Positions 1-10,309 of a stretch of DNA of 64,000 bases are shown in pieces. The notes under the pieces were generated by a model. That model saw only the letters and a list, made by a program, of their open reading frames with translations, was not told the DNA's origin and searched no databases. The stretch comes from Apiospora phragmitis (taxonomy: Eukaryota > Ascomycota > Sordariomycetes > Amphisphaeriales > Apiosporaceae), in the NCBI GenBank assembly GCA_038363925.1, contig JAQQWL010000010.1, positions 806,001 through 870,000 of the forward strand, read 5' to 3'. The first letter of the stretch is position 1. Each line of letters opens with the position of its first letter. Position numbers and translations under genes: made by a program.

Positions 1-190
1 CGGAGGAGTTTGGGATGTACCGGCTTCTCGACGCTCTGCTTGATTACTTCGGAGAAGGGTCTATGATATCCTGATTTCTGGCTGACTCTGCGTCGCCTCC
101 TGCTGCTGAGTCCGTACGACGGCTACCGCGGCCTGCCCACCCGGCTTTTGCCTCGGGTACTATCATCGAAAACGTGTTCTTCCGTTCCGA

Positions 191-1257
191 ATGGGAAGAG
201 CTTCCCCATTTCCCCAACAGAACGGAAATTCTCGACAGGCTCCGAGAGGCGCGGCCGATGGAAGGTTGCGGTTTCCCAACGACGACGACCAAGGTCCGCA
301 TGGGGCTATATACACCTCATTCTTACCCACTCCATTTTTACACGCCCCATTGGCGTTCCTCGTCGCTAACAGATGTGCATGGAGTGCCAGCCGCATCCTT
401 CGTCACCAAATTGCAACAGGAACAGTGGACGCGGCCGATTTGGTGGAGACATTTATGGAGGAGTCAGAATCATGCGTCGCATACGACAGGCTCGACCTTT
501 TTCGGGTTGTCTGGCCCGACAACAAACGCCTTTTATATCGAAGCGAGCTGTCCGAGGAGGAGAACGCGCGAGAGACGGAGAGATGCTGGTCCGCCTGTCT
601 AGCGTACTCCATGAGGGCGTGGTCGCAGCCAGAGGCGCCAGATAGCGCTTATTCCCAGTTGAAGACCGCCGTTGAGCCCGGATTGTTCCATCTCTGCTGC
701 GCTATCCTGTCCGACCAGCCTGCCGTCATCGACGAGCTCATTCTGGACTATGGATTAGACCCGCACCAGGAATTAGCGGCTGGGAACAGAGCTGATGAGC
801 TGTTTTACGACACGGGTAATTATGGCCAGACCGATTTCGCTTGGGCCCGTACTCCCTTCGATGTCGCCGTCAAAAACTGGCAATACTTTCATCATGACCC
901 CTGGCCGTCTGCAATGGCAATGGTCTGCCGTCTCGTGTATCACTGTGGTGCGCCCAAGTCCTGGTCGGCAATCACGAGACGCCAGCTCCTCAAGATGTGG
1001 CGTGACTACGATATGACCGGTATCTCAGGTACGACGATGGGCAATGGCGCCCAGACGACTATGAACCATAGTGCCCATACATAGACTTGGATGAAATGGG
1101 ACGGGAGATACTGCTCTTCAACAGCATACAGCCGGATGACGAACAAGAGAAGACACGACTTGCTCTGACGGTTGTCTTCCGAGAGCTATTGGATGCAGTC
1201 GAAGATGAGCGTGATAAGGCAATTTTCATGGATAGAGACGGAAATGAAGATATCTGA
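191..1257 (+). CDS. Hypothetical ankyrin-like protein, copy 1
   Basis: Two-exon reading: 191-1028 and 1085-1257, joined across a 56-nt intron that starts GTACGA and ends ATAG. The join keeps frame and gives 336 codons plus stop. From about residue 60 the protein looks real, with helical stretches such as SEEENARETERCW and FHLCCAILSDQPAVIDELIL that resemble degenerate ankyrin units. The first ~55 residues look like untranslated DNA read by chance, so the true start may be downstream or in an exon left of the window. The same order of motifs (VWP, ENAR, CLA.S, AIL, a C-terminal HAGAP/HCGAP block) recurs in the minus-strand gene at 4673-5503, so the two are diverged paralogues. No catalytic motif is visible and the function is unknown. 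Confidence 0.5.
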
Positions 1258-2651
1258 GCTCTTCCACGGCGGTGTCTAATTCACCATGATGATGTAAGGC
1301 AAATATAGAAACCTCCGAACCTTTATCGACGTACCTGTGGCCTACCACCTTATTTCTACTTGTAATACATGTTAAACCAATGATGTCTTTTTCCTTCTTT
1401 TATTCAAGTCAGGAGTTTGCCGTCGCAGTAGGAAATGTGCATGTATCTGTATTGCGCGAGCCATGCGCCAGTTGACAACTACAGTAGATACCCCTGAAAG
1501 TGCATACGGGGGAAAGTGCATATATTTTCGAGCCCGACTCAGTTTTTAGTGGGAAAGTGCATAAAGTGCATACTGCATACGACTTTTGGAAATATGCGGT
1601 TACAGGGGCAAAACAGGGGGGGTGCCGGGTACAGACCTACTAAGAGTTTTCAGAAATCGTCCGTGCACTGGAATATGGGCACTAAATATGGGGCAGAGTC
1701 AGCTTTCAGCCGGTTTCCCACCAAACCGGAAAGTGCATATATGGGTGAAAGTGCATAACAATCTGTAGCTCGTGTGGGTGACGCCGAACCAATAACGTGG
1801 GGGTGGGGTGTTAAATAAATTGCGTCTCATGGAGGAGTCAGTTTCGTCGCTGTATCACATAACGAGACCTACGGCGCCCGATACAGACTCCGACAGTCCG
1901 TTCGTCGCGAAACACGAAGTATTGAACGACTTTCCATCCTGCCGAGTCTCCACTTTAGACAGGACTGCCCCATTACGTGTAACTGACAGTATGAATGAAG
2001 TCAAGAATAAGATGATTGAAACGGGTCGGATTGATTTAGGAAGAGAAAAAGAATTGTTGGTGCTAGCTCGGGGGGCTGGATTCTGGAAGACCCGGCAGCA
2101 TGGCGCAGGGCATGCGCTTGCAGCAGGAACCTGGCAGGAACCTGGGAACTTAACAGGGGTGTTTCCGACTGGCTAGGGACATTTTTAGAACGCTCCAGTC
2201 TTGAACGGGTCACCGAAGGGGAAAAACCATGACGTTAGTCCAAGAGGTTAGTCCAACAGCAGCAATCGGACACAAGACCCAATACCAAAGACCCTGCCGA
2301 TCTCCTTTTTAGCAGGTTTCCCATTGAAACAACCGTCTTGACTCTTTTCGAATTCTCTTTGCGTACTTATCAATGTATTCTACGCCTGATCCCCGATAGA
2401 CTCACTTCTTCCCGCATATTGTATTGCTCCCATTATCACCGAGCTACCGTACTGGTCTATCTTGTTTCTTTTGTTCCGTGCGATCCGTAGTGGCTGCGCC
2501 CTCAAGTCTTACGTGGACGATCGATCTTAGCAATAATCCACCGATAAACAACCGTTTCCCAGACCAGCGCAAAGGTCGCTGAACTCATACCCTCCTGGTA
2601 TTCAAAACTACAGAATCCCGACTACGAATACCCTCTCAACGCCGGCCCAAG
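1258..2651. other. Intergenic region: 3' flank, MITE-like element, upstream flank of the phospholipase gene
   Basis: No convincing gene. Bases 1482-1765 hold the decamer-rich element listed separately. The last ~450 bases before 2652 are pyrimidine-rich and probably contain the promoter and 5' leader of the phospholipase gene. Open frames at 1516-1758 and 1808-2176 have no recognisable composition and I regard them as chance. Confidence 0.5.
1482..1765. repeat. Decamer-repeat element, possible TA-flanked MITE
   Basis: The decamer AAAGTGCATA occurs six times in the same orientation, at 1497, 1513, 1554, 1563, 1730 and 1748. The block is bounded by CTACAG on the left (1479-1484) and CTGTAG on the right (1763-1768), a 6-bp inverted match that includes TA at each edge. 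Clustered subterminal repeats and a TA target are what non-autonomous Tc1/mariner or pogo (Fot1-like) elements show. The terminal match is very short, so element identity is an inference. A regulatory repeat array is the alternative. Confidence 0.4.
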
Positions 2652-4367
2652 ATGGCAGCATCCTATCTATCCAAGCTGAATCCCGTCCCGGGATTCGACG
2701 AATACAGCGGACCGTACAAGGTCGGCACCATCGACGTCGAGATCCCCATCACCGAACTCGAATCGCCTGCTCCCGCGCCCGCCAACCCCGAACACATTGA
2801 GACCGTCCAGTTCCGCATCTTCTACCCGGCGCAGCCCGAGTCCACGGGGAAGCGCATCACGTGGCTCCCGGCGCCGCAGCGCGACCACCTGACCGCGTAC
2901 ATGCAATTCCTGGGCATCGGGTCCCTAGTCGCACAGGCCGTGTCGTTCCTGCCGAGGCATCTCCACTACACGACGATACCCGTCATCAAGAACGCGCCCG
3001 TCCTCGAGCCCGCGACGCCCAACAAGCGGTGGCCGACCGCCATCTTCTCGCACGGCCTGGGCGGCAGCCGGAACGCCTACTCGCAGATCGTCGGGTCGCT
3101 CGCGTCCCACGGCGTGGTGGTGATCTGCCCCGAGCATCGCGACGGGAGCGCCGTGGCCTCATTCGTTCGGATACCGTCGGAGCAAAATCGCTACTTCGTT
3201 CGCAATACGCGCCGCCTCGTTCCTTACATTCGGGTCTCGCACGAGCCCACGGATGAGGTATACGCGCAGAGATGTTCGCAATTAAAAACGCGCATGTGGG
3301 AGATGGGCCTCATTCATGACGCCCTGCTGAAAATTGACAAGGGGACCAAGCTGAGCAATCTTAATGCCAGCACGCCGGTCGAGTCCATGTCGCAATTCGC
3401 CAATCAGCTGCACGTCCACGAGCCCGGCAGCATTATCTTCGCCGGGCACAGCTTCGGCGCTGCGACGACGGTGCAGTTCCTGAAGTCGGTCTACTACGCG
3501 GGATCTCCCGCATTGGATAAGATGGAGGACCCTCTGTACACCCCGGATGTGAAGTCCTCTTTATGCCAGCAGATAACGCCCAAGAACGTCACGATCCTAC
3601 TGGACCTGTGGTGTTTCCCCCTTCTTGCGAAAAGCTGCAAGCCGCTGTTCGACCTCCCATTACCCGTATATGACGATGTACCAAGTGCGCCTGGTGGCAA
3701 CGGACTATTGGCCGTTGAGTCGCAGGACTTTTATAAGTGGAAAGAGCATCTCCACGTCACGGCGCACGCGCTCTCCCCAGACCCGTCCGCGAAGACCGTC
3801 GAGCCCACCGCGTACGAGCGACCCAGCGGGGTCAAGATGGCGGAGCCCAACTTCTTCTACGTCCACAACTCGGCGCATCTGAACCAGTCCGACTTCGGCG
3901 TCCTCTTCCCCTGGCTGACGAAGAAGGTCTTCGGCTCGGAATCGCCCGAGCGCGCGCTGCGGCTGAACCTGCGCGCCATCCTCCAGGTCCTGCGCGTCAA
4001 CCAGGTTCCCATCGCGCGCACGTGGGTCGGCGACCTCGTGGAGGGGACTGATGTGGGCAAGATGGCCGCGGCCACGGGGGCGGGGGCGGGGGCCGGTAAC
4101 AAGGCGCCTGACGACGGGATCCACGACGACAAGGCCATTTTCGCCCGCGTCGCCGAGGCGGGTCCGGTGGAGGCCTGGAGCTGGATTGATATCGTTGGCA
4201 TGGGCGATTCGTCGGCGGCCGATTCCAAGGATGCAGATGGCAGCAAGCAACAGAATACTGATGCGGTGGAGGCGCAGGAGCCTGGTATGGCTGACCGCAT
4301 CGAGCCCCAGGTGTCCGAAAACGATGCCGTGCAAGCGGTCATAAACCCTGTGGCGACAGCGTCGTAA
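2652..4367 (+). CDS. PAF-acetylhydrolase-like phospholipase (PLA2 group VII family)
   Basis: Intronless 571-codon gene. An alpha/beta-hydrolase core of the platelet-activating-factor acetylhydrolase family is visible: the oxyanion-hole segment FSHGLGGSRNAY at about residues 132-143, the nucleophile elbow GHSFG at 265-269 (Ser267), a likely Asp in LLDLW (about 318) and a likely His in SAHLNQSDF (about 409). Family members cleave short or oxidised sn-2 acyl groups from phospholipids. There is no signal peptide or transmembrane segment, so the enzyme is probably cytosolic. The C-terminal ~90 residues are low-complexity and acidic, with a Gly/Ala tract near 475. The start has A at -3 (AAGATGG). 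The gene is undamaged and flanked by two inverted copies of an ankyrin-like gene. Confidence 0.93.
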   Translation: MAASYLSKLNPVPGFDEYSGPYKVGTIDVEIPITELESPAPAPANPEHIETVQFRIFYPAQPESTGKRITWLPAPQRDHLTAYMQFLGIGSLVAQAVSFLPRHLHYTTIPVIKNAPVLEPATPNKRWPTAIFSHGLGGSRNAYSQIVGSLASHGVVVICPEHRDGSAVASFVRIPSEQNRYFVRNTRRLVPYIRVSHEPTDEVYAQRCSQLKTRMWEMGLIHDALLKIDKGTKLSNLNASTPVESMSQFANQLHVHEPGSIIFAGHSFGAATTVQFLKSVYYAGSPALDKMEDPLYTPDVKSSLCQQITPKNVTILLDLWCFPLLAKSCKPLFDLPLPVYDDVPSAPGGNGLLAVESQDFYKWKEHLHVTAHALSPDPSAKTVEPTAYERPSGVKMAEPNFFYVHNSAHLNQSDFGVLFPWLTKKVFGSESPERALRLNLRAILQVLRVNQVPIARTWVGDLVEGTDVGKMAAATGAGAGAGNKAPDDGIHDDKAIFARVAEAGPVEAWSWIDIVGMGDSSAADSKDADGSKQQNTDAVEAQEPGMADRIEPQVSENDAVQAVINPVATAS

Positions 4368-4672
4368 CCGGCCTTGATCGCAGGTATTGGTGAGAGAGAG
4401 GCTAGATTAGAATAGGAGGCATTTGTTTGGGTGGGTGTTCGGAACACGACTGGCGGCAAGTGATATACCAAAAGCATGGTTGAAGTTCAATACTTAGAAG
4501 CGGTGGCGTACGGGAGCTTTACATTTTATTTCACATTGCATTTCATAACGTCTTTCACGGTGTTGGTCTAGTCTTTAAGTCGATTGTGTGTTATTTATCT
4601 GCACTATACGTCATCGCTAAGTGTGGACCATCGTGTACGGGCCAAGGGATAAGAGGGCGGGAACTTACCTTC
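4368..4672. other. Convergent 3' flanks
   Basis: This 305-bp stretch lies between the ends of two convergent genes and probably holds both 3' untranslated regions. I see no other structure in it. Confidence 0.4.
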
Positions 4673-5503
4673 TCACTCAACTGTAAGCAACGTCTGGAAC
4701 CTCGAGCACAACACGGTCAGTCTCTCGAGTAGTGGGGAACCGATATCGACCAGAAGGGAGCTATGGGTCTTCCAGCTCCTAAACTGCCCGGGATCGGACT
4801 GGATCTTGTTGCCTCTTTCACGCCATGCAGGATTCTTGGAGTTGACAAAGAACACCTGGAACAAGTGCCGAAGTGCGCCTTGAACTCCTTCTTCTAGTTG
4901 AGCCGGTGCGCCAGCATGGAATAGCAGTTCGCAGAGCAATGTTGGGTCAGCGGGGTCCAACTCTTCAGGACGGGACGAGTCATGCCGATGATGCCAAAAC
5001 AGGAGAGCAAACACGAAGGCGTTGAGCATTTCACTCCCCGTCCCCTTCCCCTTCTCCTTTATGGCCCCCGTCACTGTCATCATAATCATCATTATCCTCA
5101 CCGACGTCGTAGGAGCCCTTTTTGAATCTACTCCACTTGGACTCCGCATCGAAGTCCCGGTACCCGCGCTTGAGAATCTCACGGCAGACCTCCAGATCCC
5201 AAGCCAGGATAGCCAGGCGGAGATGGCTCAACCTGGGCTTCACCCCTGTGACCAACAGGTGTATGGCCGCGGCACGGCTGCGCGGCCGAAGGCCAGCAGC
5301 AAGGCGAGCCGCCGTCACTTTGATGCTGGCCGCCAGACATTGGCGCATCAGCTTCTGCACGCGCCGCGCGTTTTCCTTGGCCGACAGGCCGTCGTCGTCC
5401 TCGAGCCACTGCTTGCAGTGCGGCCACACGGTCGGCAGGAACGACGTGCCCGTCCAGTTGTGCTTGGCCGCGCGGAGCAGCGTGGCCGCCAGCTCGGCGC
5501 GGT
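4673..5503 (-). CDS. Hypothetical ankyrin-like protein, copy 2 (5' truncated)
   Basis: Minus-strand reading in two frames: 5503 down to about 5130, then to the stop at 4673. The frames can be joined by a 58-nt intron (GTAGAT at about 5130 to CAG at about 5073) or by one extra base in the GGGGA-rich tract near 5040. Motifs match copy 1 in order: VWPHCKQWL, SAKENARR, CLAASI, HLRLAILAWDLEVC, LLFHAGAP. Coding character stops abruptly at 5503, next to an imperfect palindrome (5504-5530), and no ATG in frame precedes it. Either an upstream exon has been missed or the 5' end is lost. Function unknown; ankyrin-like helices are the only clue. Confidence 0.45.
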
Positions 5504-5899
5504 CTTGTATACAATGAATTGCATACAAAGCCTTTCATTCTGGTTTCCTATCGCTGGGTATACTATACCTTTGTATCCTGATTACTCGAAAGGGTTCTTT
5601 GTTGGCTGATGTGCCAAGACCTTCATACCACCAGTTTTCTCCCTTTTCGACTCACTAGGCTGTCCGCGAAAGCCTATGGAAACTCCCGATGGTGTCTGGT
5701 GAAAGTGGGAAACGCTTCTGAAATGGCGTGGTGTTTCCAACCTCCCCCCTCCCCCCCCCCCAATGCCTTGGCCACTGAACCCTCGCAGGGTATTGTCCCG
5801 AAGGTATCAGAAGAGCATCAAGGATGAGCTCGGATGAAATTGCTTGTGGTTTGATGTGACATGCCTCTAAAGTAGCTAGACAAGGTACGCTTTCAGGAT
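5504..5899. other. Intergenic region with imperfect palindrome and C-run
   Basis: A 27-bp imperfect palindrome at 5504-5530 (arms CTTGTATACAAT and CTTTGTATGCAAT) abuts the broken end of copy 2. An 18-base C run broken once by T lies at about 5742-5761. No gene is visible. Confidence 0.45.
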
Positions 5900-8131
5900 C
5901 TACCTACTCGTTGATAGAGGACCCGCGTTCTTGTTCATTTCCTCCCATATTGACCAGTCAAACATATCCAGATCGAAATCAATGCCCGCTACCTGACTGA
6001 TGTCGTCCTGTTCCTGGCTCTCCGTATTCACCGCAGCAGCAGTTGGTGCGACTTCGGCCCCCAGCGAAAGACCAAAATTACGACACAACTCTACGATCCA
6101 CTGCGGATGCTCGAATGTTCCGCCTTGTTGCTGTTGTGCATGAGCCGCGTATCTTTGCCATGCAGCGATAGTAATACGAGCAGCAGAGGCCACCTCGTGG
6201 CGGTCGATAGCCGTCTTTAGCTGTGGATGAACGACATGAACCCGACGGACCAGATCCCACAGGTCTACTACCTCGGGCTGGTCGAAGCGATGGTGGCATT
6301 CGAGGAGAACATACACAACTTCATTGGCGTCAGTTAATTAGAATGGTTCCCCGGTGTTGAAAGGGGCAGCGGATGTTTTACTTACATCCGATCCATTGGA
6401 AATAGTTGTCATCGTGCCACAAGAACCCCCTAAGTGACTCGGTCGTCCGGGCCATGATGGAGTAATCCATGAGCTTGGTGCAGATGTCGAGCATGTCGTC
6501 GCGCTCCTTCCGCGACATCTCGGACAGCTTGGCGTTTACCAGCGCCGGCTGCCGCGCCGTCCTCCGCGCCGCGAGAAGATAGGAGCCGATCCCCAGCTGG
6601 ATCAGGACGTGCAGCGGGTTGAGCAGCTCGCAGTGCCGCACATACTTGGTCCCTAGTTTCGTTTCGACTTCGCCGAGGAGCGCATCCTTCTCCTCCAGCG
6701 AGACGCGCGGCGAAAGCAGCCACGCCAGCCCCTTGTCTCCGTTGTGCGTCCGTCGCATCTCCCGCTGGGTGTGCAGGATGTCGTAGCGCCACAGGCAGTG
6801 CGAGATCCCCGTCAGTTTTCTGCGCCCGGCCGGCAAAGCCTTCAGGTCTGGTGTCAAGTCCTCGTCTTCCAGGTTCGAGGGCAGCGTCGTGTCCCAGTCG
6901 GCAAAAAGGGAGAGGGGGATGCTGCCCACATGACGGGCAACGGCGATCTCGAGGAACTGCAGCTGCCACCATATCCGGCGGCGCTCCTCGCTGCGCAATA
7001 CGCTGAGCCCGAGCAAGTCGCCATCGCGGTGTAAGCCCATTCTCTCGGCAATACGACTTGCAATTCCCATTAGGGCAAACATCGCGGGTGGACGAGCAAG
7101 ACAGTTCATTGCGAGCTATGAAAAAAAATAGAGTCAGCAGTCGTTGTAACCCAGGAGTGATGATCAGGGGTTTTTACCAGGTACAACATGAAAGCTTGAA
7201 GTGTAAGCCTGTGAGTTGTGGACGCATAATCAGCGAGTAGCAGAGCACTTTCTGCAACCTGCTGGTATCTCTCCATGAGCTGTGGTTTTTCATCATGCAG
7301 TAATTTAGTGCATTCATCCTCTGGAAGACTCGAGATGTTGATGAATACGATAGCCGACACAAGGGCTCGTTCCTCGCTAGAGAGGGTCGAAACATCCTCG
7401 TGCGTCTTCCGTATAATCGGTTCCACTTCCCAGCGGAAGAAGACCTTGACCAATGGATCGACATTCTTCAGGAAAGCCTTCCAGAAGGTATAGATGTGGG
7501 AAGTCGGTAGTTGCACTGCACCGGCTAGGCTGCTAGTATCTGTCGATTCCCGTGGGTCCAAGATTGTCCGAACCCAGGATGCACATTTCGCCGCTGGAGA
7601 AGGCTGTTCTGATCCTATTGGGGTGCTCTGCAACTCATCGGACTGGCTCGCACCACTCCAGCTATACCACATAGGGCTACTCAACGCCGTATGATTAGTC
7701 AACGAATCTCATCTGTTATCAAGGAGTCGGGGTACGACAATTACCTTTCGATATAGGTGACTTCTTCATTATGCGTCACCAGACTTGATGTTTTGGGGTG
7801 GAAAGGAATTCTGCCCAGTCCAGGCTGGCTGCTGCTGCTCGATGATGCGTCCTCACGCTGACTGCCTCGTGGCTCCTCAACAGCCCGCGTGTTAGGTCGG
7901 CCAACCGCTTCGGGATCACCTCCGAGGCTTCGAATATAGCGCTCGAGCTTGTCAATCCGGTCGCTGACGTCTATGGGGAAGACGTTCAGGTGCAGATCCT
8001 GCAGCCTGCTCCGGGTATACGCATTTGTCCTGTGGTCGCCGCTTGCAATGGCAGCATGGCTGCAGCCTATCGCAACGGACCTTGCGTTTGGCGCAGGGGG
8101 TGCAGCTGATAGGGGTCTTGCCTAACCGCAT
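5900..8131 (-). CDS. Zn2Cys6 fungal transcription factor
   Basis: Four exons: 8131-7745, 7679-7178, 7115-6386 and 6318-5900, with introns of 65, 62 and 67 nt, all GT-AG. The N-terminus has a complete binuclear cluster with Cys at 10, 13, 20, 26, 29 and 37, followed by a linker containing a coiled-coil-like DRIDKLERYIRSLGG. Exons 2-4 carry the Fungal_trans middle-homology region (FWKAFLKNVDPLVKVFF; ERMGLHRDG; RRRIWWQL). The frame shifts by one extra base just after the zinc cluster, around 7990-8010. With it removed the CDS sums to 678 codons plus stop. It is divergent to the DHA2 exporter and shares 364 bp of upstream DNA, so control of that pump is likely but inferred. Confidence 0.85.
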
Positions 8132-8495
8132 AGCTCCACACAATCACTCGGCCAGGCCTTCGGCACAGGTCTGCTAACACTTGCAATGTCCTGGGCGGTA
8201 AGTTGGTTGCTTTTTGTTATGTTCAGTAAATGAGGACGGTAGAATAGTTCATGTTGTGACGTCAAAGACATTCCAGAGTCGGGAGCCCGAGCTCGGGCTT
8301 CGGTACCGAGACCGAAAGAAACTAGTCTCCTCCAATCAGAACCCCTGGATCCTGGAATAATGGGTACCCTTACTATTAATAGTAAACTACACATTCTCGA
8401 CTCGACTAGTATAAGTATATATGCAGATCCGAAACTGGAAACTGTGGTGTTGATTTGTGTGAGATATCTACTATCTCACTGCAGTCTATTCCAAG
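8132..8495. promoter_or_regulatory. Divergent promoter with CGG palindromes and CRE-like site
   Basis: Shared upstream region of the Zn2Cys6 factor and the exporter. It holds a perfect 16-bp palindrome AGCCCGAGCTCGGGCT (8284-8299), which contains CCG-N4-CGG, then CGGTACCG (8301-8308), an inverted CGG pair. Zn2Cys6 proteins typically bind paired CGG triplets. A perfect TGACGTCA bZIP/CRE-type site is at 8257-8264, a CCAAT at 8332-8336, and an A/T-rich TATA-like stretch at about 8410-8425 on the exporter side. Binding by the neighbouring factor is inferred. Confidence 0.55.
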
Positions 8496-10309
8496 ATGCA
8501 TTCCGCTACCACAGACAAGAATTCGAACCACGGGGGTCACGAGGTCGACACAGCTCAAGATCTTGGGAGCGATGGAGAGATGCAGCAACCGGAAAAGTCT
8601 TTACACGAAAAGTTGCCTGAAGAGCAGTATCCAGGAAAGAAGGTGGTGATACCGATTGTCTTATCTGTTTGCTTGGCAGGATTTCTCGCTGCACTGGTAA
8701 GTCCACAGATGGCAAGACAGCTTCACGGATTCGTAAACCACTAACCACAACAACCAGGACCGGACTATCATTGGCGTGGCCGTCCCGGCTATATCCAATG
8801 AGTTCAAGTCCTTCAGTGACATCTCCTGGTATGAGTCCGGGTATCTGCTCACATTTGCTGCGCTGCAACTGCCAATGGGCAAAGTATACGTAAGTTACAT
8901 TACGTTTAACCCCCTTTTTCCAGCCTGCGAATAGTGCTAACTACTGCATACACTACCAACAGACATTTTTTCGCACCAAATGGGTCTTCATACTCGCCAT
9001 CCTCATCTTCGAAGTCGGCTCCACCATCAGCGCCGCCGCGCCCAACTCAACCGCCTTCATCGCAGGCCGCGCCCTCTCCGGCGTCGGCGGCGCCGGCCTG
9101 ACGGCGGGCGGCCAGGTCGTCTTCGTCGACCTGCTGCCGCTTGCGAAGCGGCCCAAGTACCAGGGCTTCCTGGGCGCCACCTTCGGCCTCGCCTCCATCG
9201 CGGGCCCCCTGCTCGGCGGCGTCTTCGCCGCCTCGGGCCGGCTCACCTGGCGCTGGTGCTTCTGGATCAACCTGCCAATCGGCGCCGCGGCCGCGGCCGT
9301 GCTGCTGCTGCTCTTGCCGCCCAAGCCGCCGCCCCGGACGCAGAAGGCGGGCGAGACGTTCTGGCAGCGGCTGGAGCAGTTCGACCCCGTCGGCACGGCG
9401 CTCATGCTGCCCGGCTTGATCTTGCTGCTGTTGGCGCTCCAGTGGGGCGGCGTCGAAGGCTGGACGGGCACAAAGGTGCTGGTGTCGCTCATCCTGGGCA
9501 TCGTGCTGCTCGTGGCCTTTGGCGCGTGGCAGGTCCGGGCCGGCGAGAACGGCACGGTACCGCCCCGCATCATCCGGCAGCGCAGCATCGCCGCGGCCAC
9601 GGCGGCGTCTCTGGGGTTCGGCTCGGTGCTGGTCATCGTGACCTTCTACGTGCCGATCTGGTACCAGGCGATCCAGGGACTGTCCGCGGTGGACGCGGGC
9701 GTCCGCATGATGGGCTACTTCCTCTCGACGGTCCTGTTCGTCATCGGGTCCGGCATCGTCACGTCAAAGATCGGCTACTACACCCCTTGCCTCATCCTGG
9801 GCACCGCCATCGCGGCGGTCGGGTGCGGCCTCCTCACCACGCTGCGCGTCGACACGAGCAACGCGCGCGTCATCGGCTACCAAATCCTCACCGGCGCCGG
9901 CCTGGGCCTCAGCCTGGCGCAGTACATCAACGCGGCCCAGACCGTGCTCTCGCGCGAGGACGTCCCCACGGGCATCACCCTCATCAACTTCGGCAACCTG
10001 GTAGGCGGCACCATCTTCGTGAGCGTCTGCCAGGGCGTGCTGTCGGACACGCTCACGACGGAGCTCGCTCAGACCCTCCCGGGGAAACTCGACGTCCACG
10101 CGCTCCTGAGCAGCGGCGTGACCGACGTGGCCAAGCTGCTGCCGCCGGACCAGCTGCCGGCGTTCCTGGCGGCCTACAACAAGGGAATCTGTAACGTCTT
10201 TTACGTCGCGCTGGCGGCCGCCTTCCTCGCGTTCGTGGCCTCGCTCTTCTTGGAGTGGAAGTCGGTCAAGGCGCAGCCGCAGCAGCAGGAGGCGGTTGCT
10301 GCGGTTTAG
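8496..10309 (+). CDS. DHA2-family MFS multidrug/toxin efflux transporter
   Basis: Three exons (8496-8696, 8758-8889, 8963-10309) with 61- and 73-nt introns give 559 residues with no frame break. After a polar ~45-residue N-tail comes the DHA2 signature: LDRTIIGVAVPAIS in TM1, SWYESGYLLTFAALQLPMGK across TM2, and the motif-C region GLASIAGPLLGGVFA with the WRWCFWINLP block in TM5. Length and hydrophobic pattern fit the 14-TM proton-drug antiporters (TRI12/AflT-like group), which act at the plasma membrane. The divergent regulator suggests substrate-induced export. No biosynthetic core gene is next to it, so a toxin cargo is not shown. Confidence 0.94.

Noticed and set aside
3..74. Open frame ending in LLDALLDYFGEGSMIS then stop
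   Set aside because: It reads like the C-terminus of a protein, but 24 codons at the window edge without a partner exon are too little to call a gene.
5022..5609. 195-codon plus-strand ORF
   Set aside because: Antisense shadow of the second ankyrin-like gene.
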